Source: Vibrio pectenicida (GTDB taxonomy: Bacteria; Pseudomonadota; Gammaproteobacteria; Enterobacterales; Vibrionaceae). From it: a DNA stretch of 64,000 nucleotides. The DNA lies in assembly GCA_024347015.1 (NCBI GenBank), contig AP024889.1, positions 2,418,001-2,482,000 on the forward strand, given 5' to 3'. Shown piece after piece: positions 1 to 9,930 of the stretch. The notes under the pieces were generated by a model that saw only the letters and a list, made by a program, of their open reading frames with translations, was not told the origin of the DNA and made no database searches. Position numbers and translations under genes: made by a program. Numbering within the stretch: the stretch's first letter is position 1; every line of letters begins with the position of its first letter.

Positions 1-2
1 TA

Positions 3-1013
3 GAAGTTATGGTCTTTGAAGATACGACTAATTTCTGGGCACGGCGAGGCACTCAAGCCCCCTTATTTGCTTTTGCAGGGCATACAGATGTCGTCCCAGT
101 AGGTAACATAGAGTTATGGGACACGCCACCATTTGAACCTACCATTAAAAATGGCTTCCTCTACGGTAGAGGAGCGGCAGACATGAAGGGGTCATTAGCC
201 TCAATGATCGTCGCGGTTGAACAGTTCATCGCCCTAAATCCTAATCACAAGGGGTCAATTGGCTTTCTGATCACTTCCGATGAAGAAGGACCATTTATCA
301 ATGGAACCGTACGCGTCGTAGAAACCTTAATTAAACGTGGTGAAAATATTGACATGTGTATTGTTGGCGAACCATCCAGTACGGAAGTCGTCGGTGACGT
401 TGTAAAAAATGGCCGCAGAGGTTCCATCACTGGCGATTTAACGGTCAAAGGCATCCAAGGGCATGTTGCCTATCCTCACTTAGCAAGAAACCCTGTTCAT
501 CAATCATTGCTTGCCCTGAATGAACTTGCATCAACAGAGTGGGACCAAGGCAATGACTATTTCCCTCCAACCAGCTTTCAGATCCCAAATGTTCAAGCGG
601 GCACTGGTGCATCAAATGTCATTCCAGGTGAGTTTAACGTTCAGTTTAACCTGCGTTTTAGTACTGAGCTTAATAATGAGATAATAGTAAAACGCGTGGC
701 TGAAACTCTAGAGAAACACAGCCTAGAGTACCACCTAGATTGGACTTTCAATGGCGACCCATTTCTAACCGATACAGGTGAATTACTTGATGCTGTTGTT
801 AGCGCTGTAGGGGCCGTAAATCAAACCAAACCTGCATTGCTCACAACTGGTGGCACCTCAGATGGTCGCTTTATTGCTCGTATGGGAGGACAAGTTGTCG
901 AACTTGGTCCCGTCAACGCAACCATTCATAAAGTCAACGAATGCGTCAAAGTCGACGACCTTGAAAAACTGACTAAGATGTACCAAATGACGCTGGAGAA
1001 CCTATTGGCATGA
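3..1013 (+). CDS. dapE: Succinyl-diaminopimelate desuccinylase, 5' end cut by window edge
   Basis: DapE hydrolyses N-succinyl-LL-2,6-diaminopimelate to LL-diaminopimelate and succinate in lysine and peptidoglycan precursor synthesis. It is a cytosolic dinuclear-metal M20 peptidase-fold enzyme. The reading frame is open from base 3, so the internal ATG at 9 is not the start; compared with the usual ~377 residues, about 40 N-terminal residues lie outside the window. Visible landmarks are the metal-ligand motif GHTD (His codon at 81), the bridging Asp in ADMKG (180), the catalytic DEEG (279) and a C-terminal GGTSDGRF. The stop overlaps the next start (ATGA), so the two genes are translationally coupled. 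Confidence 0.97.
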   Translation, partial: EVMVFEDTTNFWARRGTQAPLFAFAGHTDVVPVGNIELWDTPPFEPTIKNGFLYGRGAADMKGSLASMIVAVEQFIALNPNHKGSIGFLITSDEEGPFINGTVRVVETLIKRGENIDMCIVGEPSSTEVVGDVVKNGRRGSITGDLTVKGIQGHVAYPHLARNPVHQSLLALNELASTEWDQGNDYFPPTSFQIPNVQAGTGASNVIPGEFNVQFNLRFSTELNNEIIVKRVAETLEKHSLEYHLDWTFNGDPFLTDTGELLDAVVSAVGAVNQTKPALLTTGGTSDGRFIARMGGQVVELGPVNATIHKVNECVKVDDLEKLTKMYQMTLENLLA

Positions 1014-1699
1014 CAATGACACCTGAACAGCTGGTTGGAAAAGTACCGACACACCTCGTCAATACTGTTATCGGAGATCAACCATTGCTTGTACATACTA
1101 TGGTTGAAGCCGATCTACAGTCCTTGAGGGACGCAGCTGTTCAGTCAGGGTTTGATTTCAATGTAGCAAGTGGATTTCGCGAATTTGAAAGACAAAAATC
1201 CATCTGGAACCGAAAGATGTCTGGTCAGCTCGCTATCCTTGACCACAATAGCCAGCCTCTTGATGTGGAAAAGCTTTCCGAACGCGAAAAAATCTATGCT
1301 ATTCTTCGCTGGTCTGCGCTACCAGGAGCAAGTAGGCACCATTGGGGAACTGACTTCGATATCTTTGATAAGGCAAGCTTACCAAAGGGTTCACAGTTGC
1401 AATTAGAGCCATGGGAATATCTCCAAGGGCATCAAGTTGATTTTTATCAATGGTTAAAGAATAATCTGGCTAAATTTGGGTTTTTCTTTCCTTATGCACA
1501 AGATAAAGGTGGAGTAGCAGCAGAGCCTTGGCATATTAGCCACTTTGCAACAGCCACCCAGTGTTTATCTCTGTTTAATCAGCAGGTCTTGCGCAAGCAA
1601 CTTTCAAATTGCGATGTAAGCTGTGAGCAACTGGTATTATCTGAGTTGGATAGCATCTACAATCAATTTATAACAAATATCAGTACGAAGGCAGGTTAA
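1010..1699 (+). CDS. M15 family D-alanyl-D-alanine carboxypeptidase-like protein
   Basis: A 229-residue protein with the zinc motif of the VanY/M15B peptidases: His110-x2-Gly113-x3-Asp117 (within [10 protein letters not shown]) and the downstream Glu172-Pro-Trp-His175. Family members trim the terminal D-Ala from peptidoglycan stem peptides. There is no obvious signal peptide or membrane segment, so either the protein is cytosolic (recycling of muropeptides) or it leaves by another route. It overlaps dapE by 4 bases and the next small gene by 1 base, so it sits in a translationally coupled operon with a diaminopimelate biosynthesis gene. Family membership is secure; substrate and location are inferred. 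Confidence 0.88.
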   Translation: MTMTPEQLVGKVPTHLVNTVIGDQPLLVHTMVEADLQSLRDAAVQSGFDFNVASGFREFERQKSIWNRKMSGQLAILDHNSQPLDVEKLSEREKIYAILRWSALPGASRHHWGTDFDIFDKASLPKGSQLQLEPWEYLQGHQVDFYQWLKNNLAKFGFFFPYAQDKGGVAAEPWHISHFATATQCLSLFNQQVLRKQLSNCDVSCEQLVLSELDSIYNQFITNISTKAG

Positions 1700-1872
1700 T
1701 GGAATTTCTGACTAACCCTTGGGTAATCATTGTTATCGTTTTAAGTGTCGTAATTGGAAACATTGCGGCACTTAAATATACAGCCAAAATGAAATTTGGC
1801 CAGCCGGATAAAACAACAAAAAAAGATGACGACCAAGAGCCCTCAGAAAAAGAGGAATCAGGCCCGCATTAA
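1699..1872 (+). CDS. Small membrane protein, DUF2897-like
   Basis: A 57-residue open frame that begins inside the stop of the upstream peptidase gene (TAATG). It has one N-terminal membrane helix (residues ~8-25, rich in Ile/Val/Leu), a short basic stretch, then a highly charged tail full of Lys, Asp and Glu. Size, topology and position at the end of a dapE operon match the uncharacterised DUF2897 proteins of vibrios. Start and coupling are clear; function is unknown. Its stop codon lies inside the loop of the following hairpin. Confidence 0.75.
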   Translation: MEFLTNPWVIIVIVLSVVIGNIAALKYTAKMKFGQPDKTTKKDDDQEPSEKEESGPH

Positions 1873-1880
1873 TTGCGGGC
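1862..1880. terminator. Hairpin at end of the dapE operon
   Basis: GCCCGC and GCGGGC form a 6-bp GC-only stem around a 7-base loop. It overlaps the stop codon of the small membrane protein gene and lies 8 bases from the convergent DUF2310 gene. The following T-run is weak on both strands, so terminator strength is uncertain. Confidence 0.5.
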
Positions 1881-1888
1881 TGTTAGCT

Positions 1889-2665
1889 TTACTTGATATG
1901 ATCCCATGAGATATTCGATACGATACGACATTGATCGCATTTAAAATGAAAGATATCGTGTTCTGGCTCTTCTAGTAACCAATCACTATTACACTTTGGA
2001 CATTTGCGTAATTTTTCATTAGCTAAGTTGTCCCCACCTACACGATATTGATAGTAGTATGTTGGAATCTTGGTGATATATTCTATACGTCCTCGTAAAT
2101 CCCAACCACGCTTAAACAATACACTATCTACATCACATATTTCATGCAGTGCCGCATGCTCAGCTCTACAAGCTCCAGCCATTTGAAGCTCATCGCATGC
2201 TTGCCACTCAGTCTGCCACTTGAGCACCGCTTTATGATCGCCATTTAGTGTTGGAGAATTGCGGTAAAGTGGGATTGGCAATAACGTATCGCCGCTTCTT
2301 AGAGGAGAACAAGTATGGACATATGTCGTGTACAATACTTGCCAGCTAGGCTGATCATTTTCAGCTGCTTGTTCAGAGTTAAGATCTCGACCGAGAAGAC
2401 GCAATTTAGGTGCAAGCAAACTCGCTTCATTCAATCGCTCTAAACATACTTTTACAAAGTCAGAGTGATGACTTGGGTGTAAGCTGTCTTGTTCAGGACA
2501 TACCACACGAACAAAAAATTCGCCCTCCCCCATAATGATAGGGAACTCTCGTCCAAGAACTTGACCATTGTAACGTAGTGCATCCATTAAGCCGTTAATA
2601 GCTTTATCAACAGCCGTTATAGTGGTGTTATCAAAACATTCAAAATGGAGTTCAATTACATACAT
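1889..2665 (-). CDS. Zn-ribbon protein, DUF2310 family
   Basis: A 258-residue protein ending in a zinc ribbon: Cys222-x2-Cys225 and Cys243-x2-Cys246. The rest matches the DUF2310 family, annotated in vibrios as a zinc-ribbon, possibly nucleic-acid-binding protein. The real role is unknown. It starts 2 bases after the stop of syd and is probably co-transcribed with it. Convergent with the dapE operon. Confidence 0.85.
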   Translation of the reverse strand: MYVIELHFECFDNTTITAVDKAINGLMDALRYNGQVLGREFPIIMGEGEFFVRVVCPEQDSLHPSHHSDFVKVCLERLNEASLLAPKLRLLGRDLNSEQAAENDQPSWQVLYTTYVHTCSPLRSGDTLLPIPLYRNSPTLNGDHKAVLKWQTEWQACDELQMAGACRAEHAALHEICDVDSVLFKRGWDLRGRIEYITKIPTYYYQYRVGGDNLANEKLRKCPKCNSDWLLEEPEHDIFHFKCDQCRIVSNISWDHIK

Positions 2666-2667
2666 TG

Positions 2668-3213
2668 TTATACCGTAGGCGTCAGCTGATTAAGAAATTC
2701 CGAGATATTTTGTGCCAAAACGTCACGTTGGTCGGTACCAAGGCGCTCAAGAATAACATTACCCGAGAGGTTACAAATTGAGATCACATCAAGTTCAGCA
2801 TCCGTCGTCGCGATAAATACCGTTGGCTTCAACTTTAAACGTCGCTGAGTCACTAAGTGACCTAATATATTTTCCTGTAAGCGTACAAAATCTTCATCAC
2901 TCCAAACTTGCAGAAGGGTTAAACCATTACCCTGCCATGTGGCGTTCATATCTGCGCTATATTGAGACCCATAAAACACCTTAATATCTTGATGTAGAGT
3001 CAACTCAATCCCTTGCTCAAGATTAGCAAAGTTTGCTTCGTGTTCTCGTGAACAAGCTTGCCATTCGACGGTATCTTCTCTCTTGGTTTGTACACAAGGA
3101 GAGGCTATATCAAACAACTGCTCGTTTGTCGGTTGATGACCATAGTGCTCAACATACGCCTGATGGTACTTTTTACTAAATGACAACAGTGCAAGAAGGG
3201 CTTGTTCAGCCAT
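2668..3213 (-). CDS. syd: SecY-interacting protein Syd
   Basis: A 181-residue acidic soluble protein matching Syd, which binds the cytosolic face of SecY and is thought to probe or monitor SecYEG complexes. No signal or membrane segment is seen, as expected. The product is the usual length (~181 residues). It is the first gene of a two-gene unit with the DUF2310 zinc-ribbon gene 2 bases downstream. Confidence 0.93.
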   Translation of the reverse strand: MAEQALLALLSFSKKYHQAYVEHYGHQPTNEQLFDIASPCVQTKREDTVEWQACSREHEANFANLEQGIELTLHQDIKVFYGSQYSADMNATWQGNGLTLLQVWSDEDFVRLQENILGHLVTQRRLKLKPTVFIATTDAELDVISICNLSGNVILERLGTDQRDVLAQNISEFLNQLTPTV

Positions 3214-3569
3214 GATTTTCTCCGATATGAGTATTCGCTTTTCAGTGCGGTATTGCGTAAAATTCTCGTCATTCTAATCCAAAAGAGGGTCAAGGTATGA
3301 GCTATTATTCAAACGCTCTGGTCCTTACCTAGCTAACACACCGCCAGCAGACTGAATCTAGACACTCTTCTTTATGCAACCTAGTACTCGTAGCTTAAAC
3401 ATTAATGGACTAGAATTTGGTATTTCTTAGCCTAGATATTAGGCTCTTTACCACAATTACAATCAACACCACTAACAGTGTATAGAAATGTTTTTACTGA
3501 TATTATCAATATTCTACCACTTATAATCGTTAAGTGTATCGGCCCCTAAATAAGGATCAAAATTACTTT
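3214..3569. other. Divergent intergenic region, syd / TPR-GGDEF gene
   Basis: 356 AT-rich bases that should hold promoters for both flanking genes. The only structure I can name is a small dyad at 3429-3445 (AGCCTA, 5-base spacer, TAGGCT). No gene, RNA or convincing promoter pair is visible. Confidence 0.4.
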
Positions 3570-5840
3570 ATGGAGATTTTGCGCTTGAGTCGCCTGATAA
3601 CAATATTCATTCTAATATTGCCAGCTTTTGTATCAGCCTCGACTGTTTATTCATCGGCCTTGCTTAATGAAGCAGACTCATTGGTCGATATTGTTCCCAA
3701 GCAATCCAAAATTTTAGCTTCTAATTACCTAACTCAAAGAAAGCTTATGGCCCAGTCAGAAAAGGGGCCTTCGACCATATCCCGTGACGATTCAGACACT
3801 CGTTTTAGAACCCCAGGAAGCACAATCGATGCACTTAAGATTTTATCTCAAGCAGAATTTAACCTTAATAATCCATCTGAATCACTTCGATATATTCAAC
3901 AAGCAAAGCAACTGACCGAAGAGTACAAGTTGCCTTATTTAAGCTTGGAATTACGTCTACTTGAAATACGGCTCAATTGGAAAATTGAAGGTAGCAGCCA
4001 ATCAATTGAGGCAAACCTCAATCAAGTAGAGCAAGAGCTGAGCTCAATACATAACCCTGAGCAACTCACCAAAGGGCTCAACTATCAACTTACTATGCTA
4101 AAAGCAGATATTGCCTCAAGCCAAGATCAAATAAAACTAGCAGAAACATTGTATAAACAAGCGATTCCTTTCGTTGAGCAATCAAAAAACAAACAAACCA
4201 TCACCGCCTATCACATATCACTTGGTAAACATTTTCTTAACCATAAAATATACAATAAAGCATTATCTGAGCTGCTCATTAGTTACTGGAGTGCGATTGA
4301 AAATACCTCAAGCTTGCAATTAGCAGAATCAAACCGCTTAATTGGTCAACTCTTTTATGAACGAAGAGTACTCGACAAAGCTGCCGATCACTTCTCTCAA
4401 GCGGCAGACTTTTATGATAATTATGAAATTTCTCCCATATTACCTCCCATTCTTAAACGTATGGGTGACATCTATTTTGATCAGGGTAAATATAATCTCG
4501 CGCTCGTGCATTATTTCAATGCCATCGATCATGAACGTCTGCAAAATAATATTGAAAACGTAATAGATATTCGTCTTGCGCTCGCTTCAACTTATTTACA
4601 ATTAGTCAACTTCCCACTTGCGGATCAATATTTAGTCCGTGCTCAAGAGTTGCTAAATTACATTGATATACCCAAACTACAAGCGAAAGCTTTACTGCTT
4701 GAAGCCGGATTAGCTTCACACCAAGGACGACCAGAAGAAGTCGTAGATAAAGCCAATAAGGCGCTCAATATTGCACTTAAAATAAAGAATATTGGCTTAG
4801 AAAAAAATGCCTACCAAATGCTTAATGTAGGTAATGAACTGCTCGAAAACTATCAGCAAGCTCTGCGCTATCTTCAGAAATACAACGCCTTAGCAACTAT
4901 TGAACAGCAAGAACTAAATCTTATCAATGAGGACGACTTTAGGCAGCAAAAAGATGTTGTCGAGCAAACACTTCATCTGGTGGGACAAAAGGAACAGCTT
5001 AAAAAAGTCCGCAGTGAATACCACAAATTTCAGAAAATAACTTTAACCCTATTTGTGACTTGCGCACTGCTTTTTGTATTCTTATTACGCCGTGGACACA
5101 TCATTACCATCCAAAAGGAAGAGATCGATGACCTCAATAATGAACTTTATGCTCACTCTCGTTCAGGTCTAAAGAACCTTCGTATGCTGAGCGTAAAATT
5201 ACCCGCATCATTAGAGGCAAGTAGCCACAAGTTTGAAAAATGGCACGTAGGAGATCTTATTCATGAGCCACTCAGTGACCGATTACACTTTGTAATGATA
5301 GATGTTCCATTTCTACGTAATATGTCTCTACAACGTGGCTATACAGAAGGGCTAAAAATTGAAAAAGATTTTGGTCAGTACCTGAAAGAGAAAATCGACC
5401 ACCCCGCTCGGGTATACCATTTCTCTGACGCCAACTTGCTATACATTGAACCTGATAATGGCAATACCACAAAACCCGAACAAGTATTCGACAAAATACA
5501 AACTTGGGTCAACGAATTTACTAAAAAGTATGGGCTCGATAATACCATTCGTATCGGAATGGCTGATTACCCATTTTTACCCCGTGCATACACCGCGATA
5601 AATGACAAAGAGCTGCTCGATATCCTGCTCATGTCAACCAGCGTCGCTCGCACGCTAAGCTTAGAAGAGAACACCAGTCAGTGGGTATACCTAAAAGCAA
5701 TTAAAAATGCGCCCGCTGCAAGTTTAGCGACGGGCAATATCCGCAAAGCTTGCAAGCATTCTATTAGCCAAGGATTAATCAAAGTGCATTCCTCTTATCA
5801 AAATGAAGAAAGTATTAAAAAGCTTTTAAAAAGCGGATAA
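3570..5840 (+). CDS. TPR membrane protein with degenerate GGDEF domain
   Basis: The ATG at 3570 is chosen over a GTG at 3534 because it directly begins a signal sequence (MEILRLSRL then a hydrophobic run ending in FVSA) and has AAGGA 13 bases upstream. The order in the 756-residue product is: signal peptide; a long helical repeat region with TPR-like units (~60-470); one membrane helix (~490-506); a short coiled coil; and a C-terminal domain with GGDEF-fold landmarks. In that domain the GGDEF signature is replaced by Phe618-Ser-Asp-Ala-Asn622, while a late RIGMADYP stretch matches the usual SIGVA strand. It should therefore be a periplasmic sensor whose cytoplasmic domain cannot make cyclic-di-GMP. 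Monocistronic. Confidence 0.82.
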   Translation: MEILRLSRLITIFILILPAFVSASTVYSSALLNEADSLVDIVPKQSKILASNYLTQRKLMAQSEKGPSTISRDDSDTRFRTPGSTIDALKILSQAEFNLNNPSESLRYIQQAKQLTEEYKLPYLSLELRLLEIRLNWKIEGSSQSIEANLNQVEQELSSIHNPEQLTKGLNYQLTMLKADIASSQDQIKLAETLYKQAIPFVEQSKNKQTITAYHISLGKHFLNHKIYNKALSELLISYWSAIENTSSLQLAESNRLIGQLFYERRVLDKAADHFSQAADFYDNYEISPILPPILKRMGDIYFDQGKYNLALVHYFNAIDHERLQNNIENVIDIRLALASTYLQLVNFPLADQYLVRAQELLNYIDIPKLQAKALLLEAGLASHQGRPEEVVDKANKALNIALKIKNIGLEKNAYQMLNVGNELLENYQQALRYLQKYNALATIEQQELNLINEDDFRQQKDVVEQTLHLVGQKEQLKKVRSEYHKFQKITLTLFVTCALLFVFLLRRGHIITIQKEEIDDLNNELYAHSRSGLKNLRMLSVKLPASLEASSHKFEKWHVGDLIHEPLSDRLHFVMIDVPFLRNMSLQRGYTEGLKIEKDFGQYLKEKIDHPARVYHFSDANLLYIEPDNGNTTKPEQVFDKIQTWVNEFTKKYGLDNTIRIGMADYPFLPRAYTAINDKELLDILLMSTSVARTLSLEENTSQWVYLKAIKNAPAASLATGNIRKACKHSISQGLIKVHSSYQNEESIKKLLKSG

Positions 5841-5884
5841 AAGTGGCTTCTTAAATAACACAGCTCTGCCTATCAATTCCCTTT

Positions 5885-5910
5885 CTGATTGATGTATATA
5901 TATCAATCAG
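5885..5910 (+). terminator. Hairpin after the TPR-GGDEF gene
   Basis: CTGATTGAT and ATCAATCAG pair perfectly (9 bp) around an AT-only loop, 45 bases after the stop codon. The downstream bases are T-rich but interrupted (TTAGGCTTTCTTT). Probable intrinsic terminator. Confidence 0.5.
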
Positions 5911-6052
5911 TTAGGCTTTCTTTATCCTTAAAGCATGCTAAGCTTAGATAAGTCTCTTGTATTTCGCATACAAGATTAAATACTTTCTCAACAAACCGAA
6001 TTCACACTAAGAAGTATTGCAGGGAAATTAATCTCTCATCAAGGAGGTCGCT

Positions 6053-7417
6053 ATGATCACTCATATCAGTCCCGCAGGTAGCATGGATCTGCTTTCTCAA
6101 CTTGAAGTTGAGCGTCTTAAAAAGACTGCCGCTAGTGATCTGTACCAGCTCTACCGAAATTGTACTCTCGCAGTACTCAACTCAGGTAGCCACACAGATA
6201 ACTCAAAAGAACTACTCGATAGATACAAGTCATTCGACGTCAATGTTGTTCGCCGTGAACGTGGTATCAAGCTTGAGTTAAATAACGCGCCTGAGCACGC
6301 ATTCGTTGATGGCAACATCATAAAAGGCATACAAGAACACCTATTCTCTGTGCTACGTGACATTGTGTATGTCAATATGCACCTTGCTGACAACCAACGG
6401 CTCAACTTAACAAATGCAAGCCACATCACCAATCTAGTATTTGGTATTTTGCGTAATGCAGGTGCTTTAACTCCTGGAATTGAACCAAACCTGATCGTAT
6501 GTTGGGGAGGCCATTCGATTAATGCCAATGAATACCAGTATACTCGTGAAGTCGGGCACGAGCTGGGGCTTCGGGAACTCAATATTTGCACTGGTTGTGG
6601 GCCGGGTGCAATGGAAGGCCCAATGAAAGGAGCAGCAATTGGCCATGCTAAACAACGCTACTATGACCAACGTTATCTCGGCCTTACCGAGCCATCCATT
6701 ATTGCTGCTGAGCCACCAAACCCGATAGTCAATGAGCTGGTAATTATGCCAGATATCGAAAAAAGGCTGGAAGCCTTCGTACGTATGGCCCATGGTATTG
6801 TCATTTTCCCCGGAGGAGCTGGTACCGCAGAGGAACTTCTTTACATACTAGGTATTATGATGCATCCAGATAATGCTGAGCAGCCACTTCCGATTGTACT
6901 TACTGGGCCAAAAGAAAGTGAAGATTACTTCCGCTCAATCGATAAGTTTATCGGTAACACTCTTGGCAAAGACGCACAACGCCATTATGAGATAGTAGTT
7001 GATGACCCAGAAAAAGTGGCTAGGATAATGAAAAATACAATGGCTGATGTACGTCAACATAGAAAAGACACAGGGGACGCATATAGCTTTAACTGGTCAC
7101 TCAAAATAGAACCTGAGTTCCAACTGCCATTTGATCCTACCCATGACAATATGGCTAGTTTGGATCTGCATTTAAACCAGCGCCCAGAAAACCTTTCCGC
7201 AGCCCTACGCCAAGCTTTTTCTGGCATAGTCGCGGGTAATGTAAAGGCTGAAGGAATTCGTGAAATTGAACGTCATGGCCCATTTGCTCTTGATGGTGAT
7301 GCCGCCTTAATGAAGAAAATGGACAAGTTACTAAGGGACTTTGTGGAGCAGGATCGTATGAAGCTGCCCGGTGGTAGTGCCTATGAACCATGCTATCAGA
7401 TCAAAACGATAGACTAG
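6053..7417 (+). CDS. ppnN: Nucleotide 5'-monophosphate nucleosidase PpnN
   Basis: A 454-residue match to E. coli PpnN (YgdH), which splits purine and pyrimidine nucleoside monophosphates into base and ribose-5-phosphate. In E. coli it is regulated by (p)ppGpp. The central LOG/lysine-decarboxylase-like Rossmann fold carries the signature PGGAGTAEE (residues 253-261), preceded by GGHSIN and [10 protein letters not shown] segments. N- and C-terminal PpnN-specific extensions are present, so the protein is full length. The start is fixed by a perfect AAGGAGG 5 bases upstream. The next gene is xni, as in E. coli. Confidence 0.95.
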   Translation: MITHISPAGSMDLLSQLEVERLKKTAASDLYQLYRNCTLAVLNSGSHTDNSKELLDRYKSFDVNVVRRERGIKLELNNAPEHAFVDGNIIKGIQEHLFSVLRDIVYVNMHLADNQRLNLTNASHITNLVFGILRNAGALTPGIEPNLIVCWGGHSINANEYQYTREVGHELGLRELNICTGCGPGAMEGPMKGAAIGHAKQRYYDQRYLGLTEPSIIAAEPPNPIVNELVIMPDIEKRLEAFVRMAHGIVIFPGGAGTAEELLYILGIMMHPDNAEQPLPIVLTGPKESEDYFRSIDKFIGNTLGKDAQRHYEIVVDDPEKVARIMKNTMADVRQHRKDTGDAYSFNWSLKIEPEFQLPFDPTHDNMASLDLHLNQRPENLSAALRQAFSGIVAGNVKAEGIREIERHGPFALDGDAALMKKMDKLLRDFVEQDRMKLPGGSAYEPCYQIKTID

Positions 7418-7456
7418 CTAACTCCTGTATATTCATCTCATACTGAGTCGGTATTT

Positions 7457-7491
7457 AGTGTCTGTTTATCCTATTGGGGTAAACAGACGCT
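7457..7491 (+). terminator. Long hairpin between ppnN and xni
   Basis: A 15-bp stem with two G-U pairs: arms 7457-7471 and 7477-7491, 5-base loop. It begins 40 bases after ppnN. There is no T-run after it, so it may be an mRNA 3' end stabiliser or a weak or factor-assisted terminator instead of a classical intrinsic one. Confidence 0.5.
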
Positions 7492-7550
7492 AGCAATCTA
7501 TATCTCATGCTTTACAATAAGAGCCTTCTAAACCCTTAATTTTGATTTCT

Positions 7551-8330
7551 ATGTCTATCCACCTTGTTATCATCGATGCACTCAACCTTATTCGACGTGT
7601 CCATTCAGCCCAGCCCGACCCTGATGATATTGCAAGAACCATAACTACGACAACTCGAACTCTCAGTAAAATCATCAATGAGTCTCAACCAACCCATATC
7701 ATTGCCGTGTTTGATCACCACCTTCAGGAAAGAGGATGGCGTGCAGAGCTGCTTAGCGACTATAAAAGCAACCGTAAGCCTATGCCTAAAACACTCTTTG
7801 ATGGCCTTGATACAATTCAAGAAGCTTGGTGGAAACTAGGTATTGATTCTTTGCTTTCATCGGGTGATGAAGCTGACGATCTCATTGCTACATTAGCCGT
7901 TAAGGTCGCAAATCGTAATCAAAAAGTCACTATCATTTCCACAGATAAAGGTTACTGCCAGCTACTGTCAGCAAAGCTCCAAATTCGTGATTACTTTCAA
8001 CATCGTTGGCTTGATGAACCATTTATAGCAAAAGAATTTGGGGTCAAATCATCACAACTTGCCGATTACTGGGGATTAACGGGAATAAGCTCAAGCCAAG
8101 TAACAGGTGTGCCTGGAATTGGCCCTAAAGCGGCGAAAGAGATACTGACAAAATATACTGATATTGAGCAAGCTTATACCTCTGAAGAGCTCGTCCCCAA
8201 GTACCGAAAAAAGCTCACGGAACACATTGATACAGCACGTCGATGTAAGCAAGTTTCAGCGTTAAAAACAGATGTTGCTCTGGGATTTAATTTGCAAGAG
8301 ATACGCTATAGTGGCCCCAAGGTTGACTGA
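7551..8330 (+). CDS. xni: Flap endonuclease Xni (ExoIX)
   Basis: Xni is a 5' nuclease-family protein related to the N-terminal domain of DNA polymerase I, acting on flap DNA. The ATG at 7551 (MSIHLVIIDALNLIRR) matches the E. coli N-terminus and is preferred to the TTG at 7542. The 259-residue product shows Asp residues of the metal site (IDALN, SSGDEADD, STDKGY) and the helix-hairpin-helix VTGVPGIGPKAA around residues 182-193. It follows ppnN on the same strand. A block of 22-bp tandem repeats starts directly after its stop codon. Confidence 0.93.
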   Translation: MSIHLVIIDALNLIRRVHSAQPDPDDIARTITTTTRTLSKIINESQPTHIIAVFDHHLQERGWRAELLSDYKSNRKPMPKTLFDGLDTIQEAWWKLGIDSLLSSGDEADDLIATLAVKVANRNQKVTIISTDKGYCQLLSAKLQIRDYFQHRWLDEPFIAKEFGVKSSQLADYWGLTGISSSQVTGVPGIGPKAAKEILTKYTDIEQAYTSEELVPKYRKKLTEHIDTARRCKQVSALKTDVALGFNLQEIRYSGPKVD

Positions 8331-8418
8331 CCACTATATTCTCAGGCTTTAACGACTATATTTTCAAGCTTTAACGACTATACTCTCAAGCTTTAACAGC
8401 TATGCTATAAAACTTTAA
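8331..8418. repeat. Four 22-bp tandem repeats after xni
   Basis: Four back-to-back 22-base units (8331-8352, 8353-8374, 8375-8396, 8397-8418), all ending in CTTTAA and sharing a CTAT core. Units 2 and 3 are nearly identical and the outer ones have drifted. The block starts at the first base after the xni stop and ends 26 bases before the rlmM stop on the other strand. Confidence 0.85.
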
Positions 8419-8443
8419 CCAATCTGCCGAATAATCCAGTGTA

Positions 8444-9535
8444 TTAGTACGGTGAAATGTTTGAAAGACAGCGTAAGTGTACCGTGATTTCTTCACGATC
8501 ATGGTAAAGATGCTTAGCTTGCAACTGAAACTTAACCTTGTTCTCAATTAGGAACAGTTTTAGATTTTCTATGTCCTCTAAAACTTCATCATAACGACCT
8601 TTCATCGGTAACTTAAGGTTAAAAATTGCTTCTTTTGCCCAACCAGAAATTAACCACTCACCCATAAGCTGGGCTACTCGAGAAGGCTTTTCAACCATAT
8701 CACATATCAACCATGTGACATTTTTACGTGCTGGTTCAAATTTGAAACCGTCTTCCTGATGATGCTTAACTTGACCTGTATCCATCAAACTATCAGCCAT
8801 CATTCCATTGTCCACCGCATGAACAAACATTGAACGCTTAACCAATTGATAAGTCCAGCCTCCAGGGCAAGCCCCTAAATCAACCCCCCACATCCCCGGA
8901 GCAAGGCGTTCATCCCATTCTTCGCGAGGAATGAAAACATGAAAAGCTTCTTCTAGCTTTAATGTTGAACGACTTGGTGCATCTGATGGAAATTTAAGGC
9001 GTGGGATCCCCATAAAGAACGGCGAATTATTAGTCGACAGAGAATATCCTACAAAACAATGTCCAGGTGCAACAAAGCAGATATGTAATACTGGTTTTTT
9101 AGGGTTATCTTTAGGAAATAATATTCCTTTACCACGCATTGCCTGGCGCACAGGTACAGTGAATTTTCGGCAAAACTTAAGTAGTTCTTTTGCTTCATTG
9201 GTATCTGGCGTTTCAATGCGTATGTCACCACATCGAGGAAATACTTCCATTTCACTCAAGCTTTCCAGAATAGGTGATATGCGATCTTCACGTGGAAGAT
9301 CCTTGATCTCAGCTGCCACAGCAAACATCTGACGAGCAAAAATTAAAGCTTTAAAATCAAGCTCTTTCACTAACCGTTCTACATCACCTTGTTGATAACA
9401 TTCAAAAAGTACATAGCCTGTATTACTTTTTAAACGAGGGAAGCCAAATATTTCAAGCTGTGTAGCACGATCCTGAATTTCTCCAGCACACTCTTTTTCA
9501 AAACCAGAACGGCAATAGAACATTAAGTGTTTCAC
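8444..9535 (-). CDS. rlmM: 23S rRNA 2'-O-ribose C2498 methyltransferase RlmM
   Basis: A 363-residue match to RlmM (YgdE), which uses S-adenosylmethionine to methylate the ribose of C2498 in 23S rRNA. The N-terminal part contains the THUMP-like RNA-binding domain. The C-terminal Rossmann domain has the SAM loop [13 protein letters not shown] and AVDNG, and catalytic Lys/Asp-type positions in ICDMVEKP and NLKLPMKG. It is the last gene of the gcvA operon, with its start overlapping the DUF423 stop by 4 bases. The gcvA-ygdD-rlmM order is also that of E. coli. Confidence 0.95.
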   Translation of the reverse strand: MKHLMFYCRSGFEKECAGEIQDRATQLEIFGFPRLKSNTGYVLFECYQQGDVERLVKELDFKALIFARQMFAVAAEIKDLPREDRISPILESLSEMEVFPRCGDIRIETPDTNEAKELLKFCRKFTVPVRQAMRGKGILFPKDNPKKPVLHICFVAPGHCFVGYSLSTNNSPFFMGIPRLKFPSDAPSRSTLKLEEAFHVFIPREEWDERLAPGMWGVDLGACPGGWTYQLVKRSMFVHAVDNGMMADSLMDTGQVKHHQEDGFKFEPARKNVTWLICDMVEKPSRVAQLMGEWLISGWAKEAIFNLKLPMKGRYDEVLEDIENLKLFLIENKVKFQLQAKHLYHDREEITVHLRCLSNISPY

Positions 9536-9930
9536 TGATCCACCTCTTTAATCTGTAGCGCTGCAAATACAAACAACCCCCACCCCAGCATAAAGGCTAA
9601 ACCGCCAAACGGGGTGATAGGCCCAAGCCATTTCACTCCAGTCAATGCTATAGCGTAAAGGCTGCCACTAAAACAAAAGATGCCGATGATAAAGCAATTT
9701 GCTGCGAGGGCGAAATATTTTTGTGATTTATCAGTTAACCGTGTCGCTAACAGGGCTCCGCAAACGATAATAGCTAGGGCATGGATAAATTGATATTGAA
9801 CCCCAGTTTGGAACACATTAAGCAGTTGGGGGGATAAAATTTTTTGTAGACTGTGAGCGGCAAATGCACCTAGTGCAACTCCTAAGCCCGCAAACGTCCC
9901 ACCTAACGCAAGCGTAACTTTAGCCTTCAC
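9532..9930 (-). CDS. DUF423 inner-membrane protein (YgdD family)
   Basis: A 132-residue protein with four predicted membrane helices and the family features GAFAAHSL near the N-terminus and [16 protein letters not shown] near the C-terminus. Function unknown. It overlaps the upstream hydrolase gene by 11 bases and rlmM by 4 bases, so all three are very likely translated from one message. Confidence 0.9.
   Translation of the reverse strand: MKAKVTLALGGTFAGLGVALGAFAAHSLQKILSPQLLNVFQTGVQYQFIHALAIIVCGALLATRLTDKSQKYFALAANCFIIGIFCFSGSLYAIALTGVKWLGPITPFGGLAFMLGWGLFVFAALQIKEVDQ

Noticed and set aside
3105..3293. 62-codon open frame on - upstream of syd
   Set aside because: Out of frame with syd and overlapping its start; composition not protein-like.
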